From: Corallococcus sp. AS-1-6
Lineage (GTDB): Bacteria; Myxococcota; Myxococcia; Myxococcales; Myxococcaceae
Assembly (NCBI RefSeq): GCF_020037015.1
Contig: NZ_JAIQDE010000002.1
Location: forward strand, 248,001 to 312,000
DNA: 64,000 nt
Direction of reading: 5' to 3'
In this document: piece by piece, positions 25,796 through 33,987 of the stretch
How the letters are laid out: each line of letters opens with the position of its first letter
Position numbering within the stretch: position 1 is the stretch's first letter
Translations under genes and position numbers: made by a program
The notes under the pieces: model-generated
Seen by the model: the letters and a program-made list of their open reading frames with translations, nothing else
Told to the model about the DNA's origin: nothing
Database searches by the model: none

Positions 25796-27583
25796 ATGAC
25801 GGTCATAATCAGCGTGTCGTGGGTGTCAGTCAATAATGACCCCTACGAGCGCGCGAAGAACGGCGGATATCTTGAACCCGATGGCGAGAAGACACCGGGC
25901 CCTACGCTGGAGTTCCTCTTCAACGCCGCCTCCCCCATCGCGAGCCGCGTGAAGAAGCACTACGTCCTCGTGCGGCGCCCGAGGACGCCCGAGACGGGCG
26001 GACGGCTCGTGCATCCGCGTGAGGCCGACGTCGCCGACGAACTGGCCAAAGCGATTGAGAGCCGGAAGGGCGCGCCGGAGGTCGAGTTCGTGTGGTGGGA
26101 CACCGACGCGCCGCCGACGGACCACCGTGAGCTCTTCCTCTTCACGGCCCGCGCGATGGCCAGAATTCGGCGTGAGAACCCGCGAGCCGACATCGTCGTG
26201 AACATCAGCCCTGGTACGCCCGCGGCCCAGACCGTGATGCTCCTCGCGCTACAGGCGCGATTGGCAGGCGACGATGTCCGGGCGTTCCAAAGCACGCCTC
26301 GGGACAAGCGACGCGGGTCGAACGACCTCGTACGAGCGGTGCCCTGGAACCTGCTCGCCGAACTCGCGGCCACGCCCACCGAGGTCGATGACGCGGGCAC
26401 AAGGCCCACCGACTGGAGTCTCGATCGTGCGCGCTCTCCAAGGCTGCGCGAGGTCTCCACCCTCGTGAATCAGTACTGCGGGGTTCCCTTCCCTGTGCTC
26501 ATCATGGGCGCGCGGGGGACCGGCAAGACCGAGATCGCGCGCAGGCTGCGTGAGGGGTTTCGCGAGTGGACGGCGCAGTCACTGTCGAAGTGGGATTTCC
26601 ATCTTAACTGCGCTGAGTTCCGAGGCGACGCGAACATGCTGCGGAGCGCGCTGTTCGGTCACGTGAAGGGGGCCCACAGCCAGGCGATGAAGGACGAAGC
26701 AGGTCTCCTTGAGAAGGCGGCCGACGACTGCGTGTTCCTGGACGAGATCCACTGGATGGACCCACAAGCGCAGGGCCTATTGCTTGTCGCGATTCAGCGC
26801 AAGGGGAGCATCCGTCGTATCGGTGCAGATAAGTCGATCCCAGCGAAATTCAGGCTCGTCGCGGCGACAAACCAACCGCGCACCATCCTCCGCGAGAAGC
26901 TCACGCCGGACTTCCTCGACCGCGTCTCGGATCTCATCATCGAGATTCCAGAACTGCGTGACTGCCGCGAGGATCTCGGTGACATCTGGAGATCCGTCGT
27001 GCGCCGCGCGTGCGAGGAGTTGGTGCATCGCGATCCGGCGCGCGCGATCGGCACCGGCACTGGTGCTGGGCGTGTCGACGATCTCATCGCCGAGTTCCAG
27101 CCCCATCACGCCAAGGTCGAGCGCGCTATTGGCACGATGCGCCTCGCAGGTAACTTCAGGGATCTCGAGAAACTCGCGCGACGGCTCCTCGTAGGTGGGC
27201 TCGCGAAAGGGCGCTTCCTTTCGTTGAAGGACGAGTTCGTACGCTCGGAGCTAGACCGCCTTCGCAAAGAGGAGCGCATCGATGCGGAGCACGGAGCGGG
27301 CCCTGCAACGTCGCTCGTCGACGAGTTGCCGACGGTGGCGCGCTGCGAGGACTACTTGCGCGAGGTTCGCGACACGGGGACGGTGCTCCCCGGTCCGGCG
27401 GCGGTCGACGAATGGGAGCGGCGGCTCCTGCTCGCGGCCCATGCCGTCGGGGGAAGCGGGGCAAAGGCTGCGGCGCTGCTCGGCATGAACGCGCGGACCT
27501 TCAACGCGAAGATGGAAAAATGGGACACGGCAGCGACATCGATCGGCCAGGGGCGGCTTCGTGCCCGCGCGGACTTTGAATAG
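25796..27583 (+). CDS. CARF-domain AAA+ sigma-54 activator (RtcR-like)
   Basis: 595 aa in three parts. Residues ~1-190 are a Rossmann-like CARF domain of the RtcR type (MTVIISVSWVSV at the first strand; VVNISPGTPAAQTVMLLAL as the ligand-loop helix). Residues ~215-450 are the AAA+ domain: Walker A GARGTGKT from residue 238, Walker B CVFLDEIHWMD, sensor VAATNQP, and an Arg finger in DFLDRVSD. The C-terminus has a Fis-type HTH (GGSGAKAAALLGMNARTF). CARF domains bind cyclic oligonucleotides or RNA ends, and RtcR uses this to activate sigma-54 transcription. The GAFTGA loop that touches sigma-54 reads GAHSQA (residues 292-297, nt 26669-26686), a marked departure. It probably controls the divergent seven-gene operon. 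Confidence 0.87.
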   Translation: MTVIISVSWVSVNNDPYERAKNGGYLEPDGEKTPGPTLEFLFNAASPIASRVKKHYVLVRRPRTPETGGRLVHPREADVADELAKAIESRKGAPEVEFVWWDTDAPPTDHRELFLFTARAMARIRRENPRADIVVNISPGTPAAQTVMLLALQARLAGDDVRAFQSTPRDKRRGSNDLVRAVPWNLLAELAATPTEVDDAGTRPTDWSLDRARSPRLREVSTLVNQYCGVPFPVLIMGARGTGKTEIARRLREGFREWTAQSLSKWDFHLNCAEFRGDANMLRSALFGHVKGAHSQAMKDEAGLLEKAADDCVFLDEIHWMDPQAQGLLLVAIQRKGSIRRIGADKSIPAKFRLVAATNQPRTILREKLTPDFLDRVSDLIIEIPELRDCREDLGDIWRSVVRRACEELVHRDPARAIGTGTGAGRVDDLIAEFQPHHAKVERAIGTMRLAGNFRDLEKLARRLLVGGLAKGRFLSLKDEFVRSELDRLRKEERIDAEHGAGPATSLVDELPTVARCEDYLREVRDTGTVLPGPAAVDEWERRLLLAAHAVGGSGAKAAALLGMNARTFNAKMEKWDTAATSIGQGRLRARADFE

Positions 27584-27603
27584 CACCTTTGTGAGCCCCC
27601 GAA

Positions 27604-27636
27604 GGCCCCAACCGTCCAGAACCCAGGCCTTCGCGC
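27604..27636 (+). repeat. Right 33-bp direct repeat (candidate att/target duplication)
   Basis: Second copy of the sequence at 12904-12936, same orientation, 33/33 identical. It follows the CARF regulator stop by 20 bp and precedes the chromosomal OsmC gene by ~140 bp. Confidence 0.9.
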
Positions 27637-27778
27637 GCGAGAGCGTCCACTCCCCGGCAGTCACCGGCCCCCGTCCGCCGACAGGGCCGCCGCGCCCCGG
27701 TGAGCGCCCTACCCTTCCGCCGCGCGAACGCAACGGACGCGGCATGGGGCCGCGCCGCGCATGGGGAGACAGGACGCC

Positions 27779-28204
27779 ATGGGCATCAGCAAGGGCAGTG
27801 CGCAGTGGAACGGCGGGTTCAAGGACGGCAAGGGCGCGATGAAGCCCGGTCACGCCGCGGAGGTCCCCTTCTCGCTCGGCACCCGCTTCGAGGGACAGCA
27901 GGGCAGCAACCCGGAGGAGCTCATCGGCGCGGCGCTCTCCGGCTGCTTCTCCATGGCCCTGTCGGTGGGGCTGGAGAAGGCGGGCCTGAAGCCCACGCGC
28001 ATCCAGACGAACGCGGACGTGCACCTGGACAAGCAGGGTGACGGCTTCGCCATCACCACCATCGACCTCACCACCGAGGCCACCATCCCCGGCGCCAACG
28101 ACGCCCAGTTCCAGAAGATCGCCGAGGAGACCAAGAAGGGCTGCCCCGTCTCCAAGGCGCTCGGGGGCGTGAACATCACGCTGAAGGCGAAGCTCGCGAC
28201 CTGA
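27779..28204 (+). CDS. OsmC/Ohr-family peroxiredoxin
   Basis: Cytoplasmic thiol-dependent hydroperoxide reductase, 141 aa, normal length. The two redox Cys are seen: GAALSGCFSMALSVGLEKAG (first) and EETKKGCPVSKALGG (second). NPEELIGAALSGC is the family signature. It reduces organic hydroperoxides using lipoylated or small thiol donors. ATG 27779 with GGGGAG ~10 nt upstream. First chromosomal gene right of the island. Confidence 0.93.
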   Translation: MGISKGSAQWNGGFKDGKGAMKPGHAAEVPFSLGTRFEGQQGSNPEELIGAALSGCFSMALSVGLEKAGLKPTRIQTNADVHLDKQGDGFAITTIDLTTEATIPGANDAQFQKIAEETKKGCPVSKALGGVNITLKAKLAT

Positions 28205-28212
28205 CGGGCCTC

Positions 28213-28236
28213 GCGCCGGCCTTCAACCGCCGGCGC
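28213..28236. terminator. Hairpin between convergent genes
   Basis: Perfect 8-bp arms GCGCCGGC / GCCGGCGC with an 8-nt loop, between the OsmC stop and the 3' end of the opposing lipoprotein gene (overlapping its stop). No U-tract; probable bidirectional terminator. Confidence 0.5.
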
Positions 28237-28486
28237 ACGCGTCCCGGCACTCCTGCCGGCACGCGACGACCTCCGGGGTGTTGCCCACGCAGGTCGCGTA
28301 GCACTGGCTCAGGCACGGCGTGAGCTCATGCTCCGCCGTGCCGGGCTCGTCGTCCCCGGCCGGGTCCTTCGCGTCCCCCGGCGGGTCATCCCCGGGAGGG
28401 GTGTCCACCGGAGGAGCGTCCGCGGGGCCACAGGCCGCCAGCAGCCAGCCCGCCGTGGCCAGCGCCATCATCCAATTGCGCCGCAT
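28223..28486 (-). CDS. Small Cys-rich lipoprotein
   Basis: 87 aa. The signal peptide MRRNWMMALATAGWLLAACG has a clear lipobox (LAAC). A Pro/Asp-rich linker follows (PPVDTPPGDDPPGD), then a short C-terminal domain with regularly spaced Cys (CLSQCYATCVGN, CRQECRDACAGG), likely disulfide-bonded in the periplasm or on the surface. AAGGAG lies 5 nt before the ATG. Function unknown; such proteins are abundant in myxobacteria. Confidence 0.75.
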   Translation of the reverse strand: MRRNWMMALATAGWLLAACGPADAPPVDTPPGDDPPGDAKDPAGDDEPGTAEHELTPCLSQCYATCVGNTPEVVACRQECRDACAGG

Positions 28487-28592
28487 GCGCCACTCCTTCG
28501 CGCTGGACGGAGAAGGCTTCACTCTAACCGCGAAAGCCGTGGAAGAATCCGCGCCCGTGGCCGATTCGCCCAACAGGAGGTCTTCTGCGCAG

Positions 28593-29168
28593 GTGGGTGA
28601 GACGGACGATGTCACGGACGCGGTTCGGCGCGCGACGAGGGGGGAGTCGTCCGCCTTCAGCGAGCTGTACCGTCGCACCCGCCCTCTGGTAGCCCGGCTG
28701 GTCGCGGGTTTCGGCACACTGGATCCCGACGAGGCGGAGGACGTCCTCCAGGAGTCCTACGTGCGGGCGTTCCGGGGGTTGGCCCAACTGAAGTCGGTGG
28801 GGGCCTTCACCCCGTGGTTGTTGACCATCGCGCGCAACCGGGCGCGCACGCGGCTGGAGCGCCGCAGCCTGCTCCAGCGGATGGAGGAGGAGCTGGCGGA
28901 TCCGACGCCGGAGACAGTGCCGGCCCTACCGCCCACGCTCCAGGTGGAGCGGGACATCGAGGTGGTGCGGCAGCTCATCGCGGAGCTGCCCGAAGGCGAG
29001 GAGAAGAAGACCGTGCAGCTCTTCTACATCGAGGGTCAGCTCTCCGCGCGGGAGATCGCCGAGCAGCTCGGCGTGGGCAAGAGCACGGTCACCATGCGGC
29101 TGGAGCGGTTTCGCGGGCGCATCAAGCGCGAGCTCCTCCAGCGGGTGCTCGCCGGACGGTGGGATTGA
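28593..29168 (+). CDS. ECF-type RNA polymerase sigma factor
   Basis: 191 aa from GTG 28593. Region 2: SAFSELYRRTRPLVARLVAGF, then EAEDVLQESYVRAFRGL and FTPWLLTIARNRARTRLER. Region 4: KKTVQLFYIEGQLSAREIAE and GVGKSTVTMRLERFRGRIKREL. AGGAGG sits 12 nt upstream, a little far; in-frame GTG 28557 or ATG 28485 are alternatives that only add unstructured residues. The next gene, 4 bp away, encodes its likely anti-sigma factor. With the two following genes it forms a four-gene operon, probably autoregulated as is usual for ECF loci; the inducing signal is not evident. Confidence 0.9.
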   Translation: MGETDDVTDAVRRATRGESSAFSELYRRTRPLVARLVAGFGTLDPDEAEDVLQESYVRAFRGLAQLKSVGAFTPWLLTIARNRARTRLERRSLLQRMEEELADPTPETVPALPPTLQVERDIEVVRQLIAELPEGEEKKTVQLFYIEGQLSAREIAEQLGVGKSTVTMRLERFRGRIKRELLQRVLAGRWD

Positions 29169-29172
29169 AGCC

Positions 29173-29955
29173 ATGAGACACCTGGACGCCACCGCGATGG
29201 CCGAGCTCGCCAGGCGCGACCCCGCCACGGTCGCCTGGTTCCGTGAGCACCTGGCCTCGCCCTGCGAGGCCTGTGAGACGTTCCTCGCCACACACTCGGA
29301 CGCGCTCGACGGGCGGACGGACGCGCTGCTCCTGGCGCTCGCGCCCGAGCGCAAGGCCGAAGCCGAGGTCATCCCGCTGCGCTCCGCGCCCCGCGCCCGC
29401 CGCTTCGCCCCGCCGCCCGGACGGTACTGGGGCTGGATGGCCGGCGCGCTCGCCGCCTCCGTGCTGATGGTGGTGCTGGTGCCGCTGGTGAAGGGGCCCC
29501 GGGGCGTCAGCGAGTGGAACGGCCAGAAGGGCCCGGGCCGCATCTCCCTGGAGCTGGCCGTGGTCGCGCGGAGCACCGACGGGGCGCTGCGCCGGCTGGA
29601 CTCCGGCGGGGACGTCACCCGCGACGAGGTGCTGCTCCTGCGCTACCACGCCACGGAGTCCGGCGTCGCGTTGCTCTACCAGCAGCGGGAGGAGCAGGCG
29701 CCGGAGCTGCTTGGCCGCTTCCCCCTGACCGCGGGCACCCACGACCTGGAGGGGCCTGACGGGCTCGCGGGCGTGAGCCTGGAGTCGGACGAAGGCCGGC
29801 TGTCGCTGGCGCTGGTGGCCTTCGCCCCCGGTGAGCCCGCCTCGGAGCAGGACGCACTCGCCGCGCTCGCCGCGGACGGAAGCCCGGATGCACGCCCGGG
29901 AACCGTGGTGAGGTTCGACGTGCGGGTCCAATCCGGTCAAACTCTGGCCCCGTGA
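29173..29955 (+). CDS. Membrane-bound zinc anti-sigma factor
   Basis: 260 aa. The N-terminal domain has the H-x3-C-x2-C zinc motif of ZAS anti-sigma factors (REHLASPCEACE). One transmembrane helix (~residues 97-117, WMAGALAASVLMVVLVPLV) separates it from a ~140-residue periplasmic beta-rich domain. It should bind and restrain the upstream ECF sigma factor until an envelope signal arrives. Its stop overlaps the next start (GTGA). Confidence 0.85.
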   Translation: MRHLDATAMAELARRDPATVAWFREHLASPCEACETFLATHSDALDGRTDALLLALAPERKAEAEVIPLRSAPRARRFAPPPGRYWGWMAGALAASVLMVVLVPLVKGPRGVSEWNGQKGPGRISLELAVVARSTDGALRRLDSGGDVTRDEVLLLRYHATESGVALLYQQREEQAPELLGRFPLTAGTHDLEGPDGLAGVSLESDEGRLSLALVAFAPGEPASEQDALAALAADGSPDARPGTVVRFDVRVQSGQTLAP

Positions 29956-31598
29956 GGCGCCTCCTTCCCCTGCTGCTCGTCCTCCTCTCCGCGTGCGCGG
30001 GCCCTTCCGCCACGGCCGGAGACAAGGGTGGGCTCGTGCCGCTGCGGCTCGACGCCGCGGACCTGTCGCGCGCGTACACGCCCCGGCGGCTCGCGCTGCT
30101 CGTGGGCGTGTCCTCCTTCGATGATCCGCAGTGGCGCTCCCTGCGCTTCTCCGCCAAGGACGCCAGCGACCTGGCGGCGGCGCTGACGGACCCCGCGCGA
30201 GGCCACTTCGACCAGGTGCGCGTCCTCACGCGCCCGGAGGAGACGACCCGCGACGCCATCCTCGCGGCGCTGCGCCAGCTTCGGCGCGAAGCCACCCGGC
30301 CCGACGACGTGGTGATGGTGTACCTGTCCGCGCACGGCACGCTCGCGCGCGACGGCCGGGGCGAGCTCACGCGCTACCTCGTCACCCGCGACGCGTCCTA
30401 CCGCGCCATCCCGCAGACGGCGCTCTCCATGGACGCGCTGAAGGCGGAGTTCGAACAACTGCCCAGCCGGCGGCGGCTGCTGGTGCTGGCCACCTGCCAC
30501 AGCGGCAGCGGCAAGTCGCTGCTGCCGCGCGAGCTGGAGGTGGAGCTCGCGGGCATCAAGTCCGGCTTCTACGCGCGCCCCCTGGAGGAGTCGTCCCGCG
30601 CCTCCATGGTGTTCGCCGCCAGCGACTGGGGCGAGACGGCGCGCGAGGACGAGGGCCTGCGCAACGACATCTACACGTACTTCCTCATCGAGGGCCTGGG
30701 CGGGCTCGCGGACCGCAACGCGGACGGCGCCGTCACCGCCACGGAGGCGCACGACTACGCGCGCCGCCGCACCTTCGCCTTCACGGAGGGCCGCCAGCGC
30801 CCGTCCGCGGAGATCATGGAGGTGGGCGCGGATCCGGTCATCCTCGCCGGCCGCATCGACCGCACGGGCCAGCCGGAGCTCTTCTCCTACAACCCGCGCC
30901 TGGACGGCTTCCTGCTCAAGGTGGACGGCGAGCCGCGCCTGGAGCTGCCCGGAGGCGCCGCGGTGGGGCCGGGCCGGCGCACCGTGGAGCTCACCAAGGG
31001 CGACGCCGTCCTCGTGCGGCGCGAGGTGGACGTGGCCCGGGGCGAGCGCCTGCCGCTGGAGCGCCTGCTGTCGGACGCCATCCCGCGCCGCGCGCTGTCG
31101 CTCGTGGGCGGGATGATGTCCTTCGCGGATGGCAGGAGCCGGCGCGAGCTGCTGCCCGCCGCGCCCCAGGTGGGCGTGGTGCTGCGGCTGGAGGACCTGC
31201 CGCTCCAGGACCTGGGTCTGATGCTGGACATGGGGCTGGGACACGGGCGCGAGAAGCTTCAGATGGCGCCCGGCAGCGAGGTGCCCTTCCGCTACACCAC
31301 GCTCACGCTGGGCGCGGCGGTGCCGTACCTGTGGCGCTGGGAGCGGCTGACGCTATTCGCCGGCCCGCGTGTGGCCGCGCTGTACCTGGGCAGGTCTTTC
31401 GCCGTGGAGGCCTTTTCAGGAGGCCAGCGCTACTTCACCGTCAGCCCCGGTGTCGTCGGCGGACTGGCGTGGCGCCTGGGGGAGCGGCTGGAGCTCACCG
31501 TCCAGGGCCAGGGGATGCTGACGTACGTGGTGGTGGACGGGCAGGGACAGGCCGTGGGCTTCATCGGCGGAAACGCCGGCGTGGGGTACCGCTTCTGA
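29952..31598 (+). CDS. Caspase-like (peptidase C14) lipoprotein with C-terminal outer-membrane-like domain
   Basis: 548 aa. The signal peptide ends in LVLLSACAG (lipobox). Residues ~35-290 are a caspase/metacaspase fold: RLALLVGVSSFDDP opens it, the catalytic His lies in MVYLSAHGTLARD and the Cys in LVLATCHSGSGK. The remaining ~250 residues are beta-strand-rich with alternating hydrophobics and a terminal aromatic (GVGYRF), like a small barrel or barrel-associated domain. With both catalytic residues present it is probably an active cysteine protease with Arg/Lys-type specificity, sitting at the envelope. Co-transcribed with the ECF sigma/anti-sigma pair; GTG start overlaps the preceding stop. 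Confidence 0.85.
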   Translation: MRRLLPLLLVLLSACAGPSATAGDKGGLVPLRLDAADLSRAYTPRRLALLVGVSSFDDPQWRSLRFSAKDASDLAAALTDPARGHFDQVRVLTRPEETTRDAILAALRQLRREATRPDDVVMVYLSAHGTLARDGRGELTRYLVTRDASYRAIPQTALSMDALKAEFEQLPSRRRLLVLATCHSGSGKSLLPRELEVELAGIKSGFYARPLEESSRASMVFAASDWGETAREDEGLRNDIYTYFLIEGLGGLADRNADGAVTATEAHDYARRRTFAFTEGRQRPSAEIMEVGADPVILAGRIDRTGQPELFSYNPRLDGFLLKVDGEPRLELPGGAAVGPGRRTVELTKGDAVLVRREVDVARGERLPLERLLSDAIPRRALSLVGGMMSFADGRSRRELLPAAPQVGVVLRLEDLPLQDLGLMLDMGLGHGREKLQMAPGSEVPFRYTTLTLGAAVPYLWRWERLTLFAGPRVAALYLGRSFAVEAFSGGQRYFTVSPGVVGGLAWRLGERLELTVQGQGMLTYVVVDGQGQAVGFIGGNAGVGYRF

Positions 31599-32326
31599 TG
31601 CGTCGCCAATCCCTGCTGCTGACCCTGTCGTCGCTCGGCCTGGGCCTGGGCCTGGGCGCGTGCGGAGGCCTGGACAACGAGCCCTTCCGCGCGGGCACCG
31701 TGCAAGGCCGGCTCACGGAGTTCGACCCCGCCGTCGCGCTGGTGTCCGTGCTGGGCGCGCCCGGCGTGCGCGGCGGCGTGGACGCGCAAGGCCGCTTCAC
31801 GCTGGAGGACGTGCCCGCGGGCCCGGTGGAGCTCTTCGTCCTGGCCACCTACGACAAGGCCGCGCGGGTGCCGCTCACCGTGCAGGGCGGCCAGTCCGTG
31901 GACGTCGCGGACGTCTCGCCGCGCACCGCCGGGAGCTTCCTCGTGAAGCTGCTCGCCCGGGGCCGCCTGCTGGTGACAGAGGCGAAGGCCGTCGTGGACG
32001 GCACCCCCATCGAAGCGTCGGGGCTCAACGACAGGGCCCCCCGGCGCCTGGGGCCGCTGCCGGAGGGCTGCTATGGCGTCAGCGTCTCCGCGCCCGGCTT
32101 CATCGCCACGAGCCTCCAGGGCTGTGTGGAAGCCGGCAAGCAGACGGCGCTGACCGTGGAGCTCGTCCCGGAACCCGGGTACGCCGGGCAGGGCTGCGCG
32201 CGCACGGGCTGTGCCGCTGACAGCCATTGCGCGTTGGAGGGCGGCTGCGTGGAATGCCTCGAAAACAGCCACTGCGCGTCGTCACAGGCCTGCAATGGCT
32301 TCCGCTGTGAAGAGAGCTTTCCGTAA
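31598..32326 (+). CDS. Lipoprotein with carboxypeptidase-regulatory-like repeats and Cys-rich tail
   Basis: 242 aa. The signal peptide ends GLGLGACGG. Two beta-sandwich (CarboxypepD_reg-like) segments are suggested by GVRGGVDAQGRFTLEDVPAGP and LPEGCYGVSVSAPGF. The last 45 residues form a Cys-rich knot (CARTGCAADSHC, CVECLENSHC, CNGFRCEE) seen in many myxobacterial surface proteins. Its ATG overlaps the caspase gene's stop by one base (TGATG), so it is the fourth gene of the ECF operon. Probably a surface partner of the caspase-like protein; role unknown. Confidence 0.75.
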   Translation: MRRQSLLLTLSSLGLGLGLGACGGLDNEPFRAGTVQGRLTEFDPAVALVSVLGAPGVRGGVDAQGRFTLEDVPAGPVELFVLATYDKAARVPLTVQGGQSVDVADVSPRTAGSFLVKLLARGRLLVTEAKAVVDGTPIEASGLNDRAPRRLGPLPEGCYGVSVSAPGFIATSLQGCVEAGKQTALTVELVPEPGYAGQGCARTGCAADSHCALEGGCVECLENSHCASSQACNGFRCEESFP

Positions 32327-32474
32327 AGCCACACATATCCGGACCGTCCGTCTCCTCACACTTCGCCGCCCGTCTGAAGCTGTGGCCACTCCGGGAGCAT
32401 CCGGGTCTTCCTGACAACGAGGCACTCCGCTCTCCAAGCGGCCCCCCACCGCCTCGTGTCACAGGAGGATGACC

Positions 32475-32969
32475 ATGCGTATCCCGACCGCTCGCTCTTC
32501 CGCGAAATGGATGATGTTGTGCGCGACGCTGCTGTCCCTTGGCTGCGGCGGCCCCACGGAGTCGGAGGATCCGTCGCTCGTCACGGGCGATGACAACCTG
32601 GGGGGTGCGCCCGGCGAGGCGCTCGCGGATGGCGGCACGTCGCCCGGAGGCCAAGGCGGCTTCACCCTCTGCCACATTCCGCCCGGCAACCCCGCCAACG
32701 CGCACACCATCAAGGTCGGCGTGCCCGCGGTGCCCGCGCACCTGCGCCACGGCGACACGGTGGGCCCCTGCGGCGACGAAGGTGAGCCGCCCACGGATGG
32801 CGGCACCAGCGAGCCGGACGGTGGCACGTCGGACGGTGGCTCGGGCGGCGGCATCGACGCCGGTCCCCAGTGCATCCCCGAAGGCAACGAGTGCTCCGTC
32901 GAAGTGGGCGAGAGCTGCTGCGATTCGCTGTCGTGCACGGAAGGCCGTTGCTGGCCGGTCATCGGCTGA
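32475..32969 (+). CDS. Lipoprotein with CHIPPGNP-type domain
   Basis: 164 aa. The signal ends LLSLGCGGP. A short domain LCHIPPGNPANAHTIKVG, followed by VPAHLRHGDTVGPC, is a recurring small module in bacterial surface proteins. A Gly/Asp-rich linker (TDGGTSEPDGGTSDGG) leads to a final Cys cluster (CIPEGNECSV, SCCDSLSCTEGRC). AGGAGG is 6 nt before ATG 32475. Function unknown; probably cell-surface exposed. Confidence 0.7.
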   Translation: MRIPTARSSAKWMMLCATLLSLGCGGPTESEDPSLVTGDDNLGGAPGEALADGGTSPGGQGGFTLCHIPPGNPANAHTIKVGVPAVPAHLRHGDTVGPCGDEGEPPTDGGTSEPDGGTSDGGSGGGIDAGPQCIPEGNECSVEVGESCCDSLSCTEGRCWPVIG

Positions 32970-33043
32970 CAAACGCCGTGGCCGGTCCGGATGCGGGAGG
33001 GTCTCCTCCCGCATTCTTCCCTGATTCCAACAAAGGTTGACCC

Positions 33044-33973
33044 ATGAAGACCCTGCGACACCTGACCTCCACCCTGCTCATGGCCACGGGCCTGCTGTTC
33101 CTCGCGGCCTGCGGCGACGGCAAGTCCCACGTCACCCTGAAGCTGACGGACGCCCCGGGCGACGGCATTGAAAAGGCCGTCGTCACCATCTCCAAGGTCT
33201 ACCTGAAGGGCAGCGTGGAGGGAGACAAGGACGGCAAGGGCGACGTGGTGCTCCTGAGCGAGCCCGTCACCACCGACCTGCTCACGCTGGCCAACGACAC
33301 CGCGGACCTGGTGAAGGACGCGGAGGTTCCGGCCGGCACGTACAAGGAGCTGCGCTTCGTCATCACCGGCGGCTACATCCAGGTGAACCAGGACGGCGTC
33401 AGCCGCATCTTCGCCACCTCCGACAACTACGAGGGGCTGCCCGAGGGCGCCCGGGTGGACGGCCACCTGCAGATGCCGAGCGCCAGCAGCTCCGGCCTCA
33501 AGGTGAAGTTCGACAAGGACGCGGACGTCACCATCACCAGCGATGACGACCAGAAGGTCATCCTGGTGGACTTCGACGTCGCGCAGAGCTTCGGCAAGGA
33601 GGCCGGCGGCTCCGGCCAGTGGGTCATGCGCCCCGTCATCAAGGGCGCGGACATGGAGTTCTCCGGCAACGTGGAGGTGACGCTGGAGGCCGGGAGCGTG
33701 ACCCTGCCCATGGGCTTCCCGCAGTTGGCCGGCTTCTCCGCGGTGCTCATCAACGCCGACGGCAGCCGCGAGACGCTGGCCTTCAGCGCCAGCACGGAGA
33801 CCCGCTACGTGGCGAACTTCAAGTACCTGCTGCCCGGCACCTACCAGGTGGACCTGGTCGGCCCCGAGGGCGTGACGTTCAGCACGGACATCACGCGCCC
33901 GGCGACCGCGACGGTCGGCTCAGGCGCGCAGTCCGACGTGAACTTCGTCCTCACGTCCTTCGACGTCGAGTAG
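33044..33973 (+). CDS. DUF4382 lipoprotein
   Basis: 309 aa. Lipobox LLFLAACGDG. Residues ~25-190 are a DUF4382 beta domain, recognised by VTLKLTDAPGDGIEKAVVTI and TYKELRFVITGGYI. A C-terminal ~100-residue Ig- or CarboxypepD_reg-like domain follows (YLLPGTYQVDLVGPEG). Likely an outer-leaflet lipoprotein; function not established for the family. It converges with yceI 14 bp away. Confidence 0.8.
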   Translation: MKTLRHLTSTLLMATGLLFLAACGDGKSHVTLKLTDAPGDGIEKAVVTISKVYLKGSVEGDKDGKGDVVLLSEPVTTDLLTLANDTADLVKDAEVPAGTYKELRFVITGGYIQVNQDGVSRIFATSDNYEGLPEGARVDGHLQMPSASSSGLKVKFDKDADVTITSDDDQKVILVDFDVAQSFGKEAGGSGQWVMRPVIKGADMEFSGNVEVTLEAGSVTLPMGFPQLAGFSAVLINADGSRETLAFSASTETRYVANFKYLLPGTYQVDLVGPEGVTFSTDITRPATATVGSGAQSDVNFVLTSFDVE

Positions 33974-33987
33974 TCCCACTTCGGGGT

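Larger units (their letters stand above)
12904..27636. mobile_element. 14.7-kb defence island bounded by 33-bp direct repeats
   Basis: Two identical 33-bp sequences (12904-12936 and 27604-27636) in direct orientation enclose nine genes with almost no spare DNA: 18 bp from the left repeat to the first stop codon and 20 bp from the last stop to the right repeat. Outside are a methyltransferase and an OsmC gene. Inside codons are less GC3-biased than outside. The arrangement fits insertion of a cassette with duplication of an attachment or target site. No recombinase or transposase gene lies inside, so the mechanism is unknown; it could depend on an enzyme elsewhere or on homologous recombination. 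Confidence 0.7.
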
